Below are positions 20,191 through 31,159 of a stretch of DNA of 64,000 nt, one piece after another. Both the position numbers and the translations under genes were made by a program. Source of the DNA: Agromyces protaetiae (GTDB lineage Bacteria > Actinomycetota > Actinomycetes > Actinomycetales > Microbacteriaceae). Below the pieces are notes generated by a model that worked only from the letters and a program-made list of their open reading frames with translations, ran no database searches and was not told the DNA's origin. The stretch is taken from contig NZ_CP035491.1 of the NCBI RefSeq assembly GCF_004135405.1, positions 1,116,001-1,180,000 of the forward strand. The letters run 5' to 3'. Each line of letters begins with the position of its first letter. The stretch's first letter is position 1.

Positions 20191-21101
20191 GCCGCACCGT
20201 GGCCCGCGTCTCGGGTCTCACGAAGCGCTACGGGTCGTTCACGGCCCTCGACGCCGTCGACTTCAGCCTCGACGAGCACCGCATCTACGGACTGCTCGGC
20301 CGCAACGGCGCCGGCAAGACGACGATCATGCAGCTGCTCACGGGCCAGATCTTTCCGAACGGCGGCGAGCTCGAGGTCTTCGGCCGCACGCCCGCCGAGC
20401 ACGGCGACGTGCTGCGCAAGCTCTGCTTCATCGCCGAGGCCCAGCGCTACCCCGAAGACTTCGCGCCGATCCACGTGTTCAAGGCCGCCCCGTGGTTCTT
20501 CGAGAACTGGGACGCCGAATTCGCCGAGCGGCTCGTCGCCGACTTCCGACTGCCGGTCAAGCGCCGCATCAAGAAGCTCTCCCGCGGTCAGCTCTCCGCC
20601 GTCGGCGTCATCGTCGGGCTTGCGAGCCGCGCCGAACTGACGTTCTTCGACGAGCCGTACCTCGGCCTCGACGCCGTCGCGCGACACATCTTCTACGACC
20701 GGCTCCTCGAGGACTACGCCGAGCACCCGCGCACCGTCGTGCTCTCGACCCACCTGATCGACGAGGTCGCGAACCTCCTCGAACACGTCATCCTCATCGA
20801 CCAGGGCAAGATCCTCCTCGACCGCGACGCCGACGAGGTGCGCGGATCGGCCACGACGGTCGCCGGGCCGAAGCAGTCCGTCGAGCGGTTCGTCGAGGGC
20901 CGCACGATCATCGGCCGCGAAGGGCTCGGCGGGCTCGCGTCGGTCACGATCGACGGGCGGCTCGACCAGGACGAGCGCGTCCGCGCCGCCGAGGCGGGCC
21001 TCGAACTCGCCCCCGTCTCGCTCCAGCAGCTCATCATCCATCTCACGGGCACCGACCTCACCGAGGCATCCGCCCGCACCGAACAGGAGGTCGCAGCATG
21101 A
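20187..21101 (+). CDS. ABC transporter ATP-binding protein
   Basis: 304 residues. Walker A is GRNGAGKTT, the Q-loop is near CFIAEAQRYPEDF, the signature is LSRGQLSAVGVIVGLASR (a variant of LSGGQ) and Walker B is LTFFDEPYLGLD, followed by the switch His in LSTHLIDEVANLL. The C-terminal 90 residues form the accessory domain seen in CcmA/YtrB-type exporters. It should power the membrane protein encoded next (ATGA overlap). Context suggests export or sensing of a membrane-active compound. Confidence 0.93.
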   Translation: MSRTVARVSGLTKRYGSFTALDAVDFSLDEHRIYGLLGRNGAGKTTIMQLLTGQIFPNGGELEVFGRTPAEHGDVLRKLCFIAEAQRYPEDFAPIHVFKAAPWFFENWDAEFAERLVADFRLPVKRRIKKLSRGQLSAVGVIVGLASRAELTFFDEPYLGLDAVARHIFYDRLLEDYAEHPRTVVLSTHLIDEVANLLEHVILIDQGKILLDRDADEVRGSATTVAGPKQSVERFVEGRTIIGREGLGGLASVTIDGRLDQDERVRAAEAGLELAPVSLQQLIIHLTGTDLTEASARTEQEVAA

Positions 21102-21871
21102 CCGCCCTCGCAGCCAGCGCCGCCGCCGACTCGGTGAGCGCTCCCCGATCGCGCTTCGGCGGCGTCTGGCGCATCGTGCGCCTGCTCGCCGTGAAGCCGT
21201 CCGTCTTCTTCGGCGTGCCGTGGCTCATCCTCGCCGGCGCGCTCGTCGTCTCCCTGGCGATCGCGCTCATCATCCAGGGCGCGGGAGCGCCCGCCGCCGA
21301 GACGATCAAGGGCGCCCGCTACAGCTGGGCGGTGCTCTCGCCGCAGTGGTACCTCGTCGCCGTCGGCGTGCAGGCCGTCGGGCTGACCTTCTCGTTCGCG
21401 CTCGGGTTCTCGTCGACCAGACGCGACTTCTGGCTCGGCATGAGCCTCATGTTCGTGCTCGTCGCCGCCGAGATGGCGGCCGCGATCGCGACGCTCGTGC
21501 AGATCGAGAAGGCGACGAACGGATGGTTCATCGGCGCGGGCATGTTCAACGCGCTCTGGTACGGGCAGAACGGCTGGCTGTTCGACTTCTTCTCGTCGTT
21601 CGCGCTGCAGCTGTTCGTGCTGTTCGTGGGCGCCGCCGCGACGACGATCTTCATGCGCTGGCGCATGAAGGGCATGCTGACGCTCACCGCGGTTGCGATC
21701 GTCGGCGTCCTCGGAACGGTCGCCGCGCTGACGTTCAGCGGGTCGTGGCCCGCGGTGTTCTCGTGGTTCGCGACGATCGGCCTGTGGGGCGTGTTCACGC
21801 TGCTGCTCGGGCTCGCCGTGGTCTTCGCGGTGCTCGGCTACATCGTCATCCGGCGGGCGACGCCGCGCTGA
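21098..21871 (+). CDS. ABC exporter membrane subunit
   Basis: 257 residues, six predicted membrane helices; the first is FFGVPWLILAGALVVSLAIAL and the last ends AVVFAVLGYIVIRR. The Ala-rich N-terminal 20 residues are cytoplasmic. There is no enzymatic motif, and similarity is only to uncharacterised permeases of YtrA-linked exporters. It is the third gene of the operon and overlaps the ATPase stop (ATGA). Being the only membrane subunit, it should dimerise. The substrate is unknown. Confidence 0.85.
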   Translation: MTALAASAAADSVSAPRSRFGGVWRIVRLLAVKPSVFFGVPWLILAGALVVSLAIALIIQGAGAPAAETIKGARYSWAVLSPQWYLVAVGVQAVGLTFSFALGFSSTRRDFWLGMSLMFVLVAAEMAAAIATLVQIEKATNGWFIGAGMFNALWYGQNGWLFDFFSSFALQLFVLFVGAAATTIFMRWRMKGMLTLTAVAIVGVLGTVAALTFSGSWPAVFSWFATIGLWGVFTLLLGLAVVFAVLGYIVIRRATPR

Positions 21872-21885
21872 GGCATCCGGTCGCC

Positions 21886-21891
21886 TAGGGT
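21886..21891 (+). promoter_or_regulatory. -10 element of the chorismate mutase gene (leaderless)
   Basis: TAGGGT is followed by 7 nt and the ATG at 21899. There is no ribosome-binding site between. Confidence 0.5.
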
Positions 21892-21898
21892 CGATTGC

Positions 21899-22228
21899 AT
21901 GACCGCCCCCGACGACCGCGAAGCGGCGCTGACCGAGCTTCTCGGCATCCGCTCGAGCATCGACAACATCGATGCCGCCCTCATCCACCTGCTCGCCGAA
22001 CGCTTCAAGTTCACGCAGCAGGTCGGGCGGCTGAAGGCGACGCACGGGCTGCCGCCGAGCGACCCCGACCGAGAGAAGCGGCAGATCGCGCGGCTGCGCG
22101 CGCTCGCCGAAGACGCCCACCTCGACCCGGCGTTCGCCGAGAAGTGGTTCAACTTCGTCGTCGCCGAGGTGATCCGCCACCACGAGGAACTGTCGGGCGA
22201 AGCGGCTCGCGAGTCCGACGGCATCTGA
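21899..22228 (+). CDS. chorismate mutase (AroQ class)
   Basis: 109 residues, all-helical. The pattern LLGIRSSIDNIDAALIHLLAERFKFTQQVGRLKA holds the conserved Arg, Asp and Lys that bind chorismate. A DPDREKRQIARLRALAE helix and WFNFVVAEVIRHHEEL with the final catalytic-helix residues follow. It converts chorismate to prephenate for Phe/Tyr synthesis. The size is normal for a free-standing AroQ protein, and no secretion signal is present. It stands alone with its own leaderless-type promoter. Confidence 0.93.
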   Translation: MTAPDDREAALTELLGIRSSIDNIDAALIHLLAERFKFTQQVGRLKATHGLPPSDPDREKRQIARLRALAEDAHLDPAFAEKWFNFVVAEVIRHHEELSGEAARESDGI

Positions 22229-22291
22229 AGCGAGTGCGACGGTGAACTGCTATCCGACGGCGCTGGGCGACGGGCGCGAGACATCCGCTCG

Positions 22292-22522
22292 ATGCCCGGC
22301 CGGTCGCCGGTTGAACGCGAGGTGACCCGGATGCTTCGCGCCCTCGCCGCGCGCGCCTGGGCGACGCCGGGCGTGCGGCGCGCGGTCGCAGGGGTCGCGG
22401 CCGCGGTCGGGCTGGTCCTGATCGCGGTCGGCGTGTTCGGGGCCCGCTGGGGTTGGGTCGTCGCGGGAGTCGTCGTCGTGGGCGTCGCCGCGTCGTGGGG
22501 GCCCGCGCGCGTTCGACGGTGA
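22292..22522 (+). CDS. possible small membrane protein
   Basis: A 76-codon frame: about 30 basic/Ala residues, two short hydrophobic stretches (AVGLVLIAVGVFG and WVVAGVVVVGVAASW) and an Arg-rich end. It has the codon pattern of a coding frame and a plausible one- or two-helix protein, but no recognised family. The start is uncertain: ATG 22292 or ATG 22331; the latter gives 63 residues and lies closer to the hydrophobic part. It fills the gap between chorismate mutase and the next gene. Treat as tentative. Confidence 0.4.
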   Translation: MPGRSPVEREVTRMLRALAARAWATPGVRRAVAGVAAAVGLVLIAVGVFGARWGWVVAGVVVVGVAASWGPARVRR

Positions 22523-22565
22523 TCGGCGGAGTCGAGTCTTCGTGCCCGAACCGGCGCCCACCCCG

Positions 22566-22571
22566 TAACCT
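22566..22571 (+). promoter_or_regulatory. -10 element for the hypothetical gene at 22578 (leaderless)
   Basis: TAACCT lies 6 nt before the ATG at 22578. Confidence 0.45.
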
Positions 22572-22577
22572 GTCGGC

Positions 22578-22997
22578 ATGATCAGCCGCGAACTCGCCGT
22601 CGCCTTGAAGGAGGCGGGCCTCGTGTGGCATCCCGAATCGGGCGACCGGTTCCAGCTCGACCTGCCCGACGAGGTCGAGGCCGAGATCGAGGCCGACACG
22701 TTCACGGTGAGCGAGATGACGATCGAGTCGCACGCGACGCCGAGCGGCACGATCCTCGGGTTCAACGGCACGACCGAGTGGGCGCTCGACTCGCTCACCC
22801 TCGGCGACGCCGTGTGGCTGCCGCGCGAGGACCAGTTGCGGGAGCTCCTGCGGGGCACGTTCCGCGAGCTCCGGCGGCTGCCCGACACGTTCGAGGTCGA
22901 GGTCGAGATCGCGGGGGACATCCTGATCTTCGAGCATCCCGATCCCGCCGAGGCCTACGGCCTCGCGCTCCTCGACCTCGTCGGGAGGTCGCGGTGA
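22578..22997 (+). CDS. conserved hypothetical protein (sometimes labelled pilus-assembly)
   Basis: 139 residues, acidic, soluble. Recognisable blocks are LKEAGLVWHPESGDRFQLD, the short FTVSEMTIE segment, GTILGFNGTTEWALDS and VWLPREDQLRELLRGTF. Similar proteins occur across Microbacteriaceae and are sometimes named pilus-assembly protein CpaE, but no ATPase or receiver motif is present, so I do not use that name. Its stop overlaps the GTG of the next gene (GTGA), so the two work together or are at least coupled. The function is unknown. Confidence 0.8.
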   Translation: MISRELAVALKEAGLVWHPESGDRFQLDLPDEVEAEIEADTFTVSEMTIESHATPSGTILGFNGTTEWALDSLTLGDAVWLPREDQLRELLRGTFRELRRLPDTFEVEVEIAGDILIFEHPDPAEAYGLALLDLVGRSR

Positions 22998-23620
22998 GCG
23001 ACGAGGAGACGAGCGGTGCGGATGTCTCGGGCGCCGACGCGCTCGCGCGGGCGCGCACGGCCGTGGCCGACGCCGTCGCGGCACTCGACGCCGCGCACGC
23101 GCGCACGGAGGTGCTCGCCGAGTACGAGCCCGCGCGTCGGGTCTTCGGAGTGAAGCGGTCGGCCCGGCTGCGACCGATGGGCCGGGTCTGGCGGCTCGGC
23201 GTGCTCGCCCTCGACGAAGAAGGCGGCCTGTGGGCGCACGGCAACGTCGTGCGGGCCGAGAAGCCCGCGATCCGCTCGATCACGGCGAATTCGGTCGCAG
23301 TGCACCGGGCCTACCGGGCGGCCGCGGTGAAGGGCGGCATCGCCGAGGGCGAGACCGTCGTGTTCGACGCCGTGCCGGTCGCGCTCGACGGGCGGCTGCT
23401 CGAGCCGGCCGAACCCGGCGAGCCCGTCGACCCCGCCGGCCCCGCCGCGCCGACGGCAGGCGCTCAGCCCGCGGCATCCGCCGACTCGCCCGTCGTCGTG
23501 CAGGACGGCGAGGTCTTCGTGCGCTGGCGCGCGGGCGACCCGTCGGCGCTCGCGCCGTTCGAGCCGTATCTGCGCGAGCGCGTCGACCTGCTCGCCCACC
23601 CGACCGCAAGCGACGACTGA
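22994..23620 (+). CDS. conserved hypothetical protein
   Basis: 208 residues. The N-terminal half is an Ala-rich helix (ALARARTAVADAVAALDAAH) and the middle holds the most characteristic block, RPMGRVWRLGVLALDEEGGLWAHG. After a Pro/Ala-rich linker (about 138-165) comes VVVQDGEVFVRWRAGDPSALAPFEPYLRER. Homologues in related genera are sometimes labelled glutaminase, but no glutaminase catalytic motif is visible. It begins at a GTG overlapping the previous stop and ends 18 nt before the VIT-like gene, so it sits in the middle of a three-gene run. Confidence 0.75.
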   Translation: MSDEETSGADVSGADALARARTAVADAVAALDAAHARTEVLAEYEPARRVFGVKRSARLRPMGRVWRLGVLALDEEGGLWAHGNVVRAEKPAIRSITANSVAVHRAYRAAAVKGGIAEGETVVFDAVPVALDGRLLEPAEPGEPVDPAGPAAPTAGAQPAASADSPVVVQDGEVFVRWRAGDPSALAPFEPYLRERVDLLAHPTASDD

Positions 23621-23638
23621 CCGCCGGGAAGGGATCAC

Positions 23639-24304
23639 GTGTACTGGTTCAGCCGCGACTCGTTCCGCGACTTCGCCGTCGCCGCCAACGACGGCATCAT
23701 CGGCGCAGCCGGTGTGCTGCAAGGCTTCGCGGGAGCCGGGGCGACGAGCCGCACCCTCCTCGTCGCGTCGATCTCGGCGATGGTCGCCGCGTCGGTCGCC
23801 GGCTTCGGCGCGAAGTACGCCGAGCTCGCGGCCGCGCGCGACGCCGAGCGCGCGCTCATCGTCGACGCCCGGAAGGACCTCGCCGAGGGGCCGGAAGATG
23901 ATCTCGTCGACCTCGCGGGCCACTTCGAGGAGCTCGGGGCACCAGAGCCGCTCGCCCTCGAGGTCGCCGAGCGCATGATCGAGCACGACGGGCTCGCGGC
24001 GACCCTCAAGACCGCACACGGCATCGACGAGCCGACGCCGGGCTGGTTCCCGCTCGCGGGTGCGCTGTGGAACGCGTTCTCGGTCGCGGTCGGCTCCGCC
24101 CTGCCGCTCGCCGTGCTGCTTCTCTACCCGCGTGCCATCGAGAGCTGGGCGGTCGTCGTCGCCGTCATCCTGTCGCTCATCGTGACGAGCTTCATCATCG
24201 CGGCGGCTGCGCGTGCGTCGATCTGGCGGGCGCTGCGGCGGACGCTCCTCATCGGCATCGCGACGATGACGCTCAGCTACCTCGCCGGTGTGCTGATCTT
24301 CTGA
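23639..24304 (+). CDS. VIT1/CCC1-like metal transporter
   Basis: 221 residues, with helices near residues 15-60 and four more in the C-terminal third. The start FRDFAVAANDGIIGAAGVLQGFAGAG matches helix 1 of the vacuolar iron transporter family, and the cytoplasmic middle (65-130) has the Glu/Asp-rich helices that bind metals in VIT1. The family moves Fe2+ or Mn2+ out of the cytosol. It starts with GTG and a GGGAAGGGA ribosome-binding site. Its 3' end overlaps the convergent DUF2809 gene by 28 bp. Confidence 0.85.
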   Translation: MYWFSRDSFRDFAVAANDGIIGAAGVLQGFAGAGATSRTLLVASISAMVAASVAGFGAKYAELAAARDAERALIVDARKDLAEGPEDDLVDLAGHFEELGAPEPLALEVAERMIEHDGLAATLKTAHGIDEPTPGWFPLAGALWNAFSVAVGSALPLAVLLLYPRAIESWAVVVAVILSLIVTSFIIAAAARASIWRALRRTLLIGIATMTLSYLAGVLIF

Positions 24305-24717
24305 GGCGTCGTCCCGCGCGTCCGCTCGCCTCCGCTCCCGATCGCCCGCGCGAGCGGCCAGAGCAGCAGCGCGCCCGCCGCGTACGCGACGAGATCGAGC
24401 GGATCGAACGAGCTGCCGAACACGAGCCGGGCGACGGGCACCGCGTCGACGATCGCCGCAGGAATCGAGGTGAGCTGCGCGAGTTCGACGAGCGCGGCGA
24501 CGGCGAAGCCGATCGCGGCGACCGCGAGCGGCGGCGGCCGGGGTGCCGCGACGACCACGATGAAACCCACGAGCAGCACGTAGAGCACGCTGCCCGCGAC
24601 GTCGACGGCGACCGACCGGTCGAGCACTTGCAAGGCGAGGCCGAGCACGAGGCATCCGACCGCGCACGCCGCCGCGCGGAGCCGCACGGCAGCGGTCCGC
24701 GCCGGCCGCCCCGTCAC
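24277..24717 (-). CDS. DUF2809 family membrane protein
   Basis: 146 residues from GTG at 24717, which overlaps the upstream stop as GTGA; an in-frame ATG at 24741 would extend it 8 residues into the previous gene. Four hydrophobic segments and the ending FDPLDLVAYAAGALLLWPLA are characteristic of DUF2809, a small VanZ-like membrane family of unknown function. VELAQLTSIP in the third segment fits as well. It is coupled to the NUDIX-GNAT gene. The 3' end overlaps the convergent VIT-like gene by 28 bp. Confidence 0.8.
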   Translation of the reverse strand: MTGRPARTAAVRLRAAACAVGCLVLGLALQVLDRSVAVDVAGSVLYVLLVGFIVVVAAPRPPPLAVAAIGFAVAALVELAQLTSIPAAIVDAVPVARLVFGSSFDPLDLVAYAAGALLLWPLARAIGSGGERTRGTTPQKISTPAR

Positions 24718-25739
24718 AGCGGGCGCACCCAACGGCGCCACTCCGCCTGCGGCGCGTACCCGAGCGACGTCCAGAGCGACTGCCCGAGCTCGTTGCCCTC
24801 GAGCACCATGGCGTCGGCGCGCGTGACGCCGAACGCACGGAAGCGCTCCTCGGCGAGCCGCATGAGCTCCCGCGCGATGCCCGCGCGCCGCGCATCGGGG
24901 TGCACGGCGAGCCGGTAGAGATGTGCGCGCCAGCCGTCGTACCCCGCGACGACCGTGCCGACGATTCGGCCGTCACGCCGGGCGACGATGACGGCGTCGG
25001 GGTCGCGTTCGATCAAGCGCGCGATGGCGTCGAGGGTGTCGACCGGCCGCGCGTCGTTCTCGCCCGCGATCAGCCAGAAGGCGATGAGCTCTGCGACGTC
25101 GCCTCGCGATGCGGTGCCGTAGGCGAGGGTGTCGGATGCCTCGGCGTCGCCGCCTGCGGCCGGCAAGCGCCCCGAGGCATCCATCGCTTCGCCCTCATCG
25201 AACCCGAACGCGCTCACCGGCTGCAGCCTTCCCTCGCGCAGCGCGTCGAGCACGGCGCGCTCGTGGTGCACGACGTCGTCGGGGAGATCGTCGAGCCGGA
25301 ACCACCGCAGCTCGCTCGCCTTCCCCTCGAGGAGCGTCGGGATGCCCCGCCACGACCGCGCGGCGAAGAACACGTCGAGCCGCTCGTCGACGGCGAGTCC
25401 GGTCGGTGCCGTGCGCTGCATCGCCGTGAGCGGTTCGAGCTCGGCGGGGTCGATCTCGACGCCGATCTCCTCGGCCGCCTCCCGCGCCGCCGCTGCGACG
25501 ATCGTCTCCCCCTGGTCGACGTGCCCCGCGGCCGACGCCGCCCACCAGCCGTCGTAATAGCCCGTGTTCGCGCGGCGCTGCAAGAGCACGCGCGGCACGT
25601 CGGCGTCGCCCCCGGCCTCGCCGCCCGCGTCCGCGCGAATCAGGAACACATACGCCGCGGGGATAAGCGCGAAACGCCCGTGCGCCGCCGCGTAGTCGGT
25701 CGAGTAGGTCTGTCTGGGCTTGCCCGATGCGCTCACCAT
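24714..25739 (-). CDS. NUDIX hydrolase-GNAT acetyltransferase fusion
   Basis: 341 residues from ATG 25739 (GGGAAG 5 nt before it); ATGs at 25760 and 25766 are possible. Residues about 20-165 are a NUDIX domain with the full box GHVDQGETIVAAAAREAAEEIGVE, holding REAAEE as the metal-binding core, so it should cleave a nucleoside diphosphate-linked substrate. After a linker, residues about 205-341 are a GNAT domain with HLYRLAVHPDARRAGIARELM, the acetyl-CoA loop, and ending LGYAPQAEWRRWV. Both domains look intact. The pairing suggests two steps on one substrate or sanitising plus acetylation; neither substrate is known. Divergent from the alcohol dehydrogenase gene. Confidence 0.9.
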   Translation of the reverse strand: MVSASGKPRQTYSTDYAAAHGRFALIPAAYVFLIRADAGGEAGGDADVPRVLLQRRANTGYYDGWWAASAAGHVDQGETIVAAAAREAAEEIGVEIDPAELEPLTAMQRTAPTGLAVDERLDVFFAARSWRGIPTLLEGKASELRWFRLDDLPDDVVHHERAVLDALREGRLQPVSAFGFDEGEAMDASGRLPAAGGDAEASDTLAYGTASRGDVAELIAFWLIAGENDARPVDTLDAIARLIERDPDAVIVARRDGRIVGTVVAGYDGWRAHLYRLAVHPDARRAGIARELMRLAEERFRAFGVTRADAMVLEGNELGQSLWTSLGYAPQAEWRRWVRPL

Positions 25740-25788
25740 TCGATCTTCCCGCAGGACCATGGTCACTTGCGTCCCTCACTCGAAGCAC

Positions 25789-25794
25789 TAGCGT
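25789..25794 (+). promoter_or_regulatory. -10 element of the alcohol dehydrogenase gene
   Basis: TAGCGT about 40 nt before the ATG. Unlike the leaderless genes, a ribosome-binding site (GAAGGGGG at 25823-25830) follows, giving a leader of about 35 nt. Confidence 0.4.
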
Positions 25795-25834
25795 CGAAGA
25801 GACGGCCGAGGGGCCGTTCGTCGAAGGGGGAACA

Positions 25835-26862
25835 ATGTCCGAAACCATGCGCGCCGCGGTCGTCACCGAGCTCGGCAAGCCGCTCGTCGTCACCGACGTG
25901 CCGATCCCCGAACCGGGGCCGGGTCAGGCGCTCGTGAAGGTCATCACGTCGGGCGTCTGCCACACCGACCTGCACGCGGCCAACGGCGACTGGCCGGTCA
26001 AGCCCAAACTGCCGCTCATCCCCGGCCATGAAGGGTACGGCGAGGTCGTCGCGGTCGGCCCCGGCGTCACCCAGCTCGCCGTCGGCGACAAGGTCGGCAA
26101 CGCGTGGCTCTGGAGCGCGTGCGGCGTGTGCGAATACTGTCGCACCGGCTGGGAGACGCTCTGCCCGAACCAGAAGAACGGCGGCTACTTCGTCGACGGC
26201 AGCTTCGGCGAATACATGCTCGTCGACGAGCGCTTCGCCGCCCGCATCCCCGACGGGGTCGACCCCGTCGAGATCGCCCCGATCCTGTGCGCGGGCGTCA
26301 CGGTCTACAAGGGACTCAAAGAGACCGAGGCCCGGCCCGGCCAATGGGTCGTCATCTCGGGCATCGGCGGCCTCGGACACATCGCCGTGCAGTACGCCAT
26401 CGCGATGGGCCTGCGCGTCGCGGCGGTCGACATCGACGACGAGAAGCTCGCCCTCGCGAAGAAGCACGGCGCCGAGATCCTCGTGAACGCGGCGACCGAA
26501 GACCCTGTCGCGGCCGTGCAGGAGCAGACGGGCGGCGGCGCGCACGGCGTGCTCGTCACAGCCGTGCACACCGAGGCCTTCGGGCAGGCGATCGGCATGG
26601 CCCGCCGAGGCGGAACCGTCGTCTTCGTGGGCCTTCCCCGGGGGAGTTCCCCGCGTCGATCTTCGACGTCGTGCTCCGGCGCATCACGATCCGCGGCTCG
26701 ATCGTCGGCACGCGCCAAGACCTCGCCGAAGCGATCGACTTCTACGCGCGAGGGCTCATCCACCCGACGGTGTCGTCGGTCGAGACCCTCGACGACATCA
26801 ACTCGATCTTCGAGCGTCTCGAGGAGGGCAAGGTCGAGGGCCGCATCGTCATGCAGTACTGA
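25835..26862 (+). CDS. zinc-dependent alcohol dehydrogenase, AdhP-like (one frameshift)
   Basis: 342 residues after restoring one C in the run at 26636-26639; as read, the frame breaks after GTVVFVGLP and resumes as PGEFPASIFDVV. The catalytic-zinc ligands are in SGVCHTDLHAANGDW, GHEGYGEV and CAGVTVYK; the structural-zinc Cys quartet is in ACGVCEYCRTGWETLC. The Rossmann motif GIGGLGHIAVQYA and an Asp in VDIDDEK indicate NAD. It oxidises ethanol and other primary alcohols. The break lies in CCCCGGGGG, so a sequencing slip is much likelier than a pseudogene. Two hairpin terminators follow directly. Confidence 0.93.
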
Positions 26863-26882
26863 GCGCCCTGCGTTCAGGGCGC
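26863..26882 (+). terminator. terminator hairpin 1 after the alcohol dehydrogenase gene
   Basis: GCGCCCTG and CAGGGCGC form a perfect 8-bp stem with a CGTT loop, starting one base after the stop codon. Confidence 0.65.
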
Positions 26883-26892
26883 AGAGACCGAA

Positions 26893-26923
26893 GCGGGGCC
26901 CGAGCGATTCGCTCAGGCCCCGC
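26893..26923. terminator. terminator hairpin 2 between alcohol dehydrogenase and purL
   Basis: GCGGGGCC...GGCCCCGC with an inner GAGCGATTCGCTC extends to a nearly continuous stem. It lies between convergent genes and probably stops transcription from both sides. Confidence 0.65.
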
Positions 26924-26950
26924 CCACGTTTCAGGATGTCTCGGTGTCGC

Positions 26951-29299
<2,349 letters not shown>

Positions 29300-29426
29300 G
29301 AGTGGCGAAGCTCCAAGAAGGGCGGCGAACGGATGCCGCGGGGCGGATGCCTGACCACACGAGTCTACCGGCCGTGGCTGAGGGCATGATCCGCGTGCTC
29401 GACCACCGCCGCGGGGGTCGCGTCGC

Positions 29427-31022
29427 TCAGCCCTGCGCGGCGCGCTCCCTCGCGCGGAGGTCCTTCCGCAGGATCTTGCCCGACGACGACTTCGGGATCT
29501 GCTCGACGAACTCGACGACACGCACCTTCTCGTGCGGTGCGACGTGGGCGGCGACGTGCGCGATGACGTCGTCTTCGCTGAGGGTCGCGCCGGGCTGCGG
29601 CACGACGAACGCCTTCGGCACCTCTTGCGCGTCGTCGTCGAGCACGCCGATGACGGCCGCGTCGGCGATCGCGTCGTGGCCGAGCAGCACGGCTTCGAGC
29701 ACGGCGGGCGCGACCTGGTAGCCCTTGTACTTGATGAGCTCCTTCAGTCGGTCGACGATGCGGAAGACGCCCTCGCCCGTGACGGTCGCGATGTCGCCCG
29801 TGTGCAGCCAGCCGTCGGCGTCGAGCATGTCGGCCGTCGCCTCGGGCTTGTTGAGATACCCGGCCATGACCTGCGGGCCGCGGATCCAGAGCTCGCCGGG
29901 TTCGCTCGGCTCGCCGTCTGCGCCGGGCACGTGGTCGACGCCCGTCTCGGGGTCGACGACACGGGCTTCGGTGCTCGGCAGGAGCACACCGATCGAGGAG
30001 CGGTCCAGGTCGTCGCGCTCGAGCGGGATGACGTGGGTGACGGGGCTCGTCTCGGTCATCCCGTAGCCCTGCCGCACGGCGCAGCCGAGGCGGGCGGCGA
30101 CGTGGTCGGCGAGTGCGGCATCGAGGGGCGCGGCGCCCGAGAAGACGACCTTGATGCTCGAGAGGTCGTACTCGTCGACGAGCGGATGCTTCGCGAGTGC
30201 GACGGCGATGGGCGGGGCGATGAACACCCACGTCGTCCGGTGCACGCTCACGACCCGGAGGAAGTCGGCGAGGTCGAAGCGCGGCATCGTGACGAGCACG
30301 GCGTGCTGGCGGAGCGCGAAGTTCAAGAGCACCGTCATGCCGTAGATGTGGAAGAACGGCAGCACCGCGAGCACGCGGTCGCCCTCGGCGAGGCCGATCA
30401 CCGCGCGGCTCTGGGTGACGTTCGCGACGAGGTTGCGGTGGGTGAGCATGACGCCCTTGGGCAGCCCGGTGGTGCCCGACGAGTACGGCAGCACCGCGAG
30501 GTGGGTCGCGGGGTCGAACGAGACGTCGGGGGCCGGGTTGCCTTCGCCGAGGAGCTGCGCGAGCGACGGATGCCCCTCCGCGCCGTCGAGCACGATGACC
30601 TGCTCGTCGGGGATGCCGAGGGCCGCTGCCGCGGCCGAGGCGCCCGGCAGGAGGGGACTCACGGTCACGAGCCAGCGGGCGCCGGCATCGGTGAGCTGCT
30701 TGCCGATCTCCTCGGGCGTGTAGAGGGAGTTGATCGTGGTCGCCGTCGCACCGGCCCGCAGGATGCCGTGGAACACCGTCGCGAACGCCGGCACGTTCGG
30801 GCACAGTACCGCGACGACGTCGCCGACGCCGATGCCGCGCGCGGCGAGCGCGCCCGCGAACAGGTCGATGTGGGCGATGAGGGTGCGGTAGGTCGTCTCG
30901 GCACCTGTCGTCCCGTCGATGATCGCGACCGTGTCGAGTCTCGCCTCGTCGAGGTCTCCGAAGAGGAAGTCGTAGACCGAGACATCCGGGATCTCGACAT
31001 CGGGCAGGGTGCTGTGGACCAT
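29427..31022 (-). CDS. acyl/aryl-CoA synthetase, 4-coumarate-CoA ligase type
   Basis: 531 residues from ATG 31022, which has GAAGGAG 6 nt upstream (an upstream ATG at 31073 is less likely). The adenylate-forming motifs are present: A3 as [21 protein letters not shown]5 as [15 protein letters not shown]7 as [19 protein letters not shown]8 as GWLHTGDIA and A10 as [15 protein letters not shown] with the catalytic Lys. The family activates phenylpropanoid, aryl or medium/long acyl acids. No degradation genes flank it, so the substrate cannot be assigned. It is divergent from sdhC. Confidence 0.93.
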   Translation of the reverse strand: MVHSTLPDVEIPDVSVYDFLFGDLDEARLDTVAIIDGTTGAETTYRTLIAHIDLFAGALAARGIGVGDVVAVLCPNVPAFATVFHGILRAGATATTINSLYTPEEIGKQLTDAGARWLVTVSPLLPGASAAAAALGIPDEQVIVLDGAEGHPSLAQLLGEGNPAPDVSFDPATHLAVLPYSSGTTGLPKGVMLTHRNLVANVTQSRAVIGLAEGDRVLAVLPFFHIYGMTVLLNFALRQHAVLVTMPRFDLADFLRVVSVHRTTWVFIAPPIAVALAKHPLVDEYDLSSIKVVFSGAAPLDAALADHVAARLGCAVRQGYGMTETSPVTHVIPLERDDLDRSSIGVLLPSTEARVVDPETGVDHVPGADGEPSEPGELWIRGPQVMAGYLNKPEATADMLDADGWLHTGDIATVTGEGVFRIVDRLKELIKYKGYQVAPAVLEAVLLGHDAIADAAVIGVLDDDAQEVPKAFVVPQPGATLSEDDVIAHVAAHVAPHEKVRVVEFVEQIPKSSSGKILRKDLRARERAAQG

Positions 31023-31095
31023 CGGGGGCTCCTTCGACCGGGCCGACACCGTCGTCGACCACGGTGTCATCATGCGCGATCAAGACCTCCGTGGC

Positions 31096-31101
31096 TAGAG
31101 T
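31096..31101 (+). promoter_or_regulatory. -10 element of the sdhCAB operon
   Basis: TAGAGT, 58 nt before the sdhC ATG. A purine-rich GGACGGGAGGG ribosome-binding site precedes the start, so this operon has a normal leader. The -35 is not clear. Confidence 0.35.
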
Positions 31102-31159
31102 GAGTCCTATCCGGTCCTGGCCGGTGGAAGGCACGCTCGTTCGGGGACGGGAGGGCTCC

